Positions 62,102-64,000 of a stretch of DNA of 64,000 bases are shown here, one piece after another. The notes beneath the pieces are model-generated. The model searched no databases. It worked only from the letters and a program-made list of their open reading frames with translations, and had not been told where the DNA came from. The stretch's first letter is position 1. Every line of letters starts with the position of its first letter. The translations under genes and the position numbers were made by a program. The DNA is from an uncultured Oceanospirillaceae bacterium (GTDB lineage: Bacteria > Pseudomonadota > Gammaproteobacteria > Pseudomonadales > Balneatricaceae). The DNA lies in contig CAKZPE010000014.1 of assembly GCA_937138495.1 (NCBI GenBank), positions 51,684-115,683 of the forward strand, in the 5' to 3' direction.

Positions 62102-62143
62102 AGGTTATGCACAGGGTTATCGCTATGTTTCTGTGCATAACCT
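62102..62143 (-). terminator. Terminator of the RND efflux gene
   Basis: AGGTTATGCACAG (62102-62114) pairs perfectly with CTGTGCATAACCT (62131-62143). On the minus strand the stem is followed by TTTTAATAA. It lies just past the stop of the efflux permease gene. Confidence 0.75.
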
Positions 62144-62152
62144 CAGGCAGCT

Positions 62153-64000
62153 TCAAACCAGCCGCGAGTCTGCCGTTTCCGCCGTTTCAGAAACACTCTC
62201 TTGCTTAGCTTTACGGCGGAAGAATTTACGTTCACCCAACACCAGCAAGCAAGGCGTCAGGAACAGCGTCAGCAGGGTCGCAAAAGATAATCCGCCAGCT
62301 ATCGCACTGGATAACTGTGTCCACCACTGGGTAGAAGGCGCACCGAAACTGATATCCCGGTTGATCAGGTCAATGTTCATGGCCAGCACCATCGGCATGA
62401 GCCCCAGCACTGTCGTCACAGCCGTCAGTACTACCGGGCGCAATCGCAGGCTACCGGTGTGCAATGCCGCATCGTAAGGGGAATAGCCATGACGCCGGAG
62501 ATCGTTATAGCAATCGATCAGAACAATATTGTTATTCACAACAATGCCCGCCAGCGCAATGATCCCCACGCCCACCATCACGATGCCAAATGGCTGGCCG
62601 GTAATCATCAGACCGATTAACACACCCGCAGTGGAGAATACGATAGCCGACAACACCAGCCCCGCCTGATACAGGCTGTTAAACTGGGTCACCAGAATCA
62701 GTGCCATCAGGAACAGTGCAGTACTAAAGGCACTGGCCAGAAATTCCCCGGTTTCCTTCTGCTGTTCATCCTCACCTTTAAAGGTCAGCTTTATTTGCGG
62801 ATCGAAATCATACTTAGCCAGCGCTTCCTGCATCGCCAATACCTGATTATTCGCCAGAACGTCTTCATCTACATCCGCCTGGACCGTAATGGTACGACGA
62901 CTGTCCACACGCTTCAGCGAGCCGGTTTTAGGGGCTGGCTTCAGCGTCACGAAGTTAGACATCGGGACCATGCCCACCGACGTACTTAACTGTAGCTGCA
63001 TTAGCTGATCCAGATTCCGTTTGTCCGCCGGGAAGCGAATCATAATATCCACTTCATCATCAGAGGTTTCAGGCCGGTAATCGGTGACCTTTACACCATT
63101 AGTAACCAGCTGTACGGCCTGCCCGACGAGTGCAATGCTGGCACCGTAACGCCCGGCTTCTTCGCGGTTAACATCAATTTCCCAGTCAATACCCGGCAGT
63201 GGCCGGTCATCTTCTACGTCTTTGAAGCCACCGATTGCCGTCATCATTTCACGTATATCAGCAACCGTTCGGTATAAAACGTCATTGTCATACGCACTGA
63301 CCAGTAACTTAATCGGCTTACCGGAGTTCGGTCCGCTTTCACCTTTACGGGGTTCGATGGTAATCCCGGGAATATCCGTGGTACGGGCCTTCATTTCAGC
63401 CAGAATTTCATTAGCCGTCGCACGGTTATCCCAGTCATCAAGCTGAAACTGGATAATACCAATTACATCTTCGGCAACATCATTCGGGGCGGCATTGTAG
63501 CTGCGTGCATAGACGGATTTATACCCTTCCACCGGCATCACCCGCTCTTCCACATCACGTAAAATGGCATCTTTCTCATACACCGACAGATCACCCCGGG
63601 CATGAACATTCAGCAATACCATTTCCGGTTCAACGTCCGGGAAGAACTCGACGCCCTTACCAAATACAGCATAGGCTGCGTAGCTGCTACTGATAGCAAT
63701 CAGAGCAACAAACAGGGTAATCAGCGGATAGCGCAGTAACCGTGACATAACATTCACATACGCCTTATTCACAGCGGTTTCCGGTAGCTGATACTCATCT
63801 GCTGCCTGTGCCGTATTCTGTTTACGACGGGCACTGACAGCCCCCAGCACCGGCAGGAAAATCAGCGCCATAAACAAAGACGCCGTCAGACAGACAACCA
63901 CCGTCGCCGGCAGATACTTCATGAATTCACCGATGACCCCCGGCCAGAACATCAGCGGCATAAACACAACCAGCGTGGTAGCAGTACCGGCAATGACCGG
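62153..64000 (-). CDS. RND-family efflux permease (AcrB/HAE-type), 5' end cut by window edge
   Basis: The last 615 residues of an RND permease are present. The frame stays open to the right edge, so the true start is outside. Visible features are Phe-Met-Pro-Leu and later membrane helices, a large periplasmic region (about residues 100-395 of the fragment) between two membrane blocks, and a Gly-Ile-Ile-Ala-Leu-Ala-Gly-Ile-Val-Val-Asn-Asn-Asn-Ile-Val-Leu-Ile-Asp segment (about 477-494) like the AcrB helix that follows the ligand domain. The Asn-Asn-Asn and Leu-Ile-Asp wording is typical of the uncharacterised or drug-efflux RND subgroup. The fragment cannot tell drug, metal or lipid cargo; a membrane-fusion partner would be expected to the right of the window. 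Confidence 0.9.
   Translation of the reverse strand, partial: PVIAGTATTLVVFMPLMFWPGVIGEFMKYLPATVVVCLTASLFMALIFLPVLGAVSARRKQNTAQAADEYQLPETAVNKAYVNVMSRLLRYPLITLFVALIAISSSYAAYAVFGKGVEFFPDVEPEMVLLNVHARGDLSVYEKDAILRDVEERVMPVEGYKSVYARSYNAAPNDVAEDVIGIIQFQLDDWDNRATANEILAEMKARTTDIPGITIEPRKGESGPNSGKPIKLLVSAYDNDVLYRTVADIREMMTAIGGFKDVEDDRPLPGIDWEIDVNREEAGRYGASIALVGQAVQLVTNGVKVTDYRPETSDDEVDIMIRFPADKRNLDQLMQLQLSTSVGMVPMSNFVTLKPAPKTGSLKRVDSRRTITVQADVDEDVLANNQVLAMQEALAKYDFDPQIKLTFKGEDEQQKETGEFLASAFSTALFLMALILVTQFNSLYQAGLVLSAIVFSTAGVLIGLMITGQPFGIVMVGVGIIALAGIVVNNNIVLIDCYNDLRRHGYSPYDAALHTGSLRLRPVVLTAVTTVLGLMPMVLAMNIDLINRDISFGAPSTQWWTQLSSAIAGGLSFATLLTLFLTPCLLVLGERKFFRRKAKQESVSETAETADSRLV

Overview
The window looks like a chromosomal segment of a marine, heterotrophic gammaproteobacterium of the Oceanospirillales type. 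This is judged from protein character and from conserved gammaproteobacterial gene orders: miaB-phoH-ybeY-corC-lnt, leuS-lptE-holA, rimI beside a holD-like gene, efp with epmA and epmB, and ybgA-like beside phr. No phage, transposase, CRISPR array, rRNA or tRNA gene was recognised. Both window edges cut a gene: the C-terminal tail of an unknown protein at the left, and an RND efflux permease at the right.

Layout. 1-7.4 kb: a LysE exporter, a LysR regulator divergent from a non-pyrrolysine MttB-family methyltransferase, a P-loop nucleotide-kinase-like protein, a DHH phosphoesterase, a 530-base gap rich in predicted hairpins, a YcfL-like lipoprotein and a DTW-domain tRNA-modifying enzyme. 7.5-15.4 kb: a YbiT-type ABC-F protein, a UspA/alanine-symporter pair divergent from an Lrp regulator, two small conserved proteins, a 2-oxoglutarate/iron oxygenase, an ElaA acetyltransferase, a TauE exporter and a DUF2970 protein. 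15.5-19.0 kb: an amine-oxidase-like flavoprotein, a DUF523/DUF1722 protein and CPD photolyase in one operon.

19.0-28.7 kb is the most distinctive accessory block. A urea/amide-type ABC transporter (urtABCDE order) is followed in one operon by a small monooxygenase, an aldehyde dehydrogenase and an M20 carbamoylase-type amidohydrolase. Upstream lie an AmiC-like ligand-binding protein without a signal peptide and a divergent MarR regulator. The set reads as import and breakdown of an amide, ureido or related nitrogen compound, with its own sensor. 29.0-36.9 kb holds a second uptake/catabolic unit: a MocR/PdxR-type regulator, a polyamine/omega-amino-acid-type ABC transporter and a CoA-acylating semialdehyde dehydrogenase (MmsA family).

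36.9-64 kb is mostly core genome: a RegB/RegA redox two-component system with a candidate RegA box in its own promoter, a CbiM-like membrane protein, rimI and a HolD-like partner, leuA, a PatB-type C-S lyase, the complete EF-P beta-lysylation set (epmA, efp, epmB), a large MASE1-CHASE-PAS-GGDEF-EAL protein, a DUF1820 protein, the miaB to lnt operon, a zinc-ribbon protein, and leuS-lptE-holA. Start codons were chosen from ribosome-binding sites where several were possible. All functional names rest on motif and family recognition by eye, with no database search.
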